DNA from: Rhizorhabdus sp.
Lineage (GTDB): Bacteria; Pseudomonadota; Alphaproteobacteria; Sphingomonadales; Sphingomonadaceae
Direction: 5' to 3'
NCBI RefSeq assembly: GCF_018006725.1
Contig: NZ_JAGMXV010000016.1
Coordinates: 1 to 41,827 of the forward strand
DNA length: 41,827 bases
The notes below the pieces were generated by a model. That model was not told the origin of the DNA. It did no database searches and saw nothing but the letters and a program-made list of their open reading frames with translations. Of the stretch, positions 40,755-41,827 are shown in pieces. The position numbers and the translations under genes are program-made. Numbering within the stretch: the first letter of the stretch is position 1; every line of letters begins with the position of its first letter.

Positions 40755-41827
40755 ATGTTGGCTGAGACAAAAGACAATCTCGTGCAGATGCTGACATCTG
40801 CCGGGGCGCCCTTCGAACTGATCGACGTGGCGGTCGGCGGCCATGCGATGCGCGGCTTCCGCCGGGCCGAGACCAATCTCGGCGTGCTGCTCGACAATCT
40901 CGCGCTGTTCCGGGATCGGGAGTTCATCGTCGATGGCGACCGCCGCCTGACCTATGGCGAGGTCGAAGCGGCGGCGGGCCGGATCGCCCGGCTGCTGTCG
41001 GATCGCGGTATCGGGCCGGGCGAGCGCGTCGCGATCGCCATGCGCAACGGACCCGAATGGATGGTCGCCTTCCTCGCCATCATCGCGATCGGCGCCATAC
41101 CGGCGCTGGTCAACAGCCGGGGCAGCGCATCCGAGATGCTTGCCACGATCGATCTGGTCGGCGCCCGCCTCACCCTGGTCGACGAACGCCGCGACGCGAT
41201 GCTCGGCGACGCGACGCCGTGCCTCGTGCCGCAGATCGACGCCAGCGCGGGCGGCCCGGCGCTGCCGCGTCCGTCCGCCGGCCCCGACGAAGCGGCGATG
41301 ATCCTGTTCACGTCGGGCACCACCGGCCGCTCCAAGGGCGCCACCCTGTCGCACCGCGCCGCGCTCACCGGGTTGCTGCTCGCGCAGATGGCAGGCGCGA
41401 TCATCGCCCTGCGTCATTTCGGACCGGATGCATTGAGCGCACCGCGTCCGCAGCAGACCACGCTGCTCGCCTTCCCGCTGTTCCACGTCAGCGGCTGCCA
41501 CGCCACTTTCCTGTCCGCGCTCGCATCAGGCGGCCGTCTCGTCGTCGCTGCGCGTTGGGAGCCAGAGGCCATCGTCCGGCTGACCGAGAGCGAGCGCATC
41601 AACAGCATATCGGGCTCGCCCGCGATGATCTGGGACCTGGTCCACACCAAGGCCCGGCTCGGTGCGGCGCTCGATTCGCTGGTGTCGGTGTCGACTGGTG
41701 GCCAGGCCCAGCCGATCAACCTGCTGAACGCAGTGGTCGAGGCCTTTCCGCGCGCGATCGTCGGCACCGGCTTCGGATCGACCGAGACCGCCGGTGCGGT
41801 GGCGATGCACACCGGCGCCGACTATCT
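40755..41827 (+). CDS. AMP-dependent acyl-CoA ligase, N-terminal part (partial)
   Basis: The first 357 codons of an adenylate-forming enzyme are present and the gene continues past the window. The P-loop motif MILFTSGTTGRSKGATLSH is near residue 188, the downstream segment FPLFHVSG follows, and FGSTETAG (the ATP-binding signature) is near residue 345. The start ATG at 40755 has AAGGAG close upstream; GTG at 40737 is in frame but less likely. It would activate a carboxylic acid as its CoA thioester, feeding beta-oxidation (and so the etf genes). It lies directly downstream of the second TetR operator, which predicts repression by that regulator. Confidence 0.9.
   Translation, partial: MLAETKDNLVQMLTSAGAPFELIDVAVGGHAMRGFRRAETNLGVLLDNLALFRDREFIVDGDRRLTYGEVEAAAGRIARLLSDRGIGPGERVAIAMRNGPEWMVAFLAIIAIGAIPALVNSRGSASEMLATIDLVGARLTLVDERRDAMLGDATPCLVPQIDASAGGPALPRPSAGPDEAAMILFTSGTTGRSKGATLSHRAALTGLLLAQMAGAIIALRHFGPDALSAPRPQQTTLLAFPLFHVSGCHATFLSALASGGRLVVAARWEPEAIVRLTESERINSISGSPAMIWDLVHTKARLGAALDSLVSVSTGGQAQPINLLNAVVEAFPRAIVGTGFGSTETAGAVAMHTGADY

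Overview
The window is about 41.8 kb of high-G+C DNA from an alphaproteobacterium, most likely a member of the Sphingomonadales (Sphingomonas, Rhizorhabdus or Sphingobium type). The evidence is the codon use, the TonB-dependent receptors, a SOS box of the alphaproteobacterial form GTTC-N7-GTTC, a possible general-stress (EcfG) promoter, a catabolic cluster typical of sphingomonads, and several small conserved proteins of that group. I saw no rRNA, tRNA, CRISPR array, insertion sequence or phage gene. Families are assigned by reading motifs from memory, without database searches.

Layout. 1-1.2 kb: end of etfB and complete etfA, closed by a terminator. 1.35-3.3 kb: a lone GAF protein, a Tat-exported D-amino-acid-oxidase-like flavoprotein whose domain order is circularly permuted, and a 57-residue membrane protein. 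3.35-5.96 kb: a two-gene DNA repair operon (radical SAM protein plus DUF4130-UdgX fusion) with a perfect SOS box beside its start codon. 6.07-19.3 kb: a large two-partner secretion operon. In transcription order it has the outer-membrane transporter (TpsB), a possible 41-codon gene, a periplasmic TPR-CHAT (caspase-like) protein, and a 2721-residue exoprotein (TpsA) carrying two copies of the secretion domain. 19.5-21.7 kb: a cobalamin riboswitch and btuB.

21.8-23.3 kb: two response regulators divergent from an AT-rich gap. 23.3-26.5 kb: an operon of two Gfo/Idh/MocA oxidoreductases and a family-4 glycosyltransferase. 26.7-29.1 kb: a LuxR-type DNA-binding protein with a C-terminal membrane anchor, small hypothetical genes, and a short RadC. 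29.3-32.2 kb: lepA and a divergent secreted CsgG-like protein with an SH3-like end. 32.3-41.8 kb: a catabolic or uptake cluster with a TonB receptor, AraC regulator, flavin monooxygenase, SDR, COG1233 flavoprotein, TetR regulator and acyl-CoA ligase. The ligase is cut by the window end.

How the genes work together. The TPS block looks like one secretion machine in which TpsB exports TpsA and a periplasmic cysteine-peptidase-fold protein could process or control it. The radical SAM/UdgX pair is probably induced by DNA damage. The last 10 kb looks like a regulon: the same 14-bp palindrome lies in front of tetR (and the divergent TonB receptor) and in front of the acyl-CoA ligase, so the TetR protein probably represses uptake and activation of a hydrophobic carboxylate or ketone substrate.
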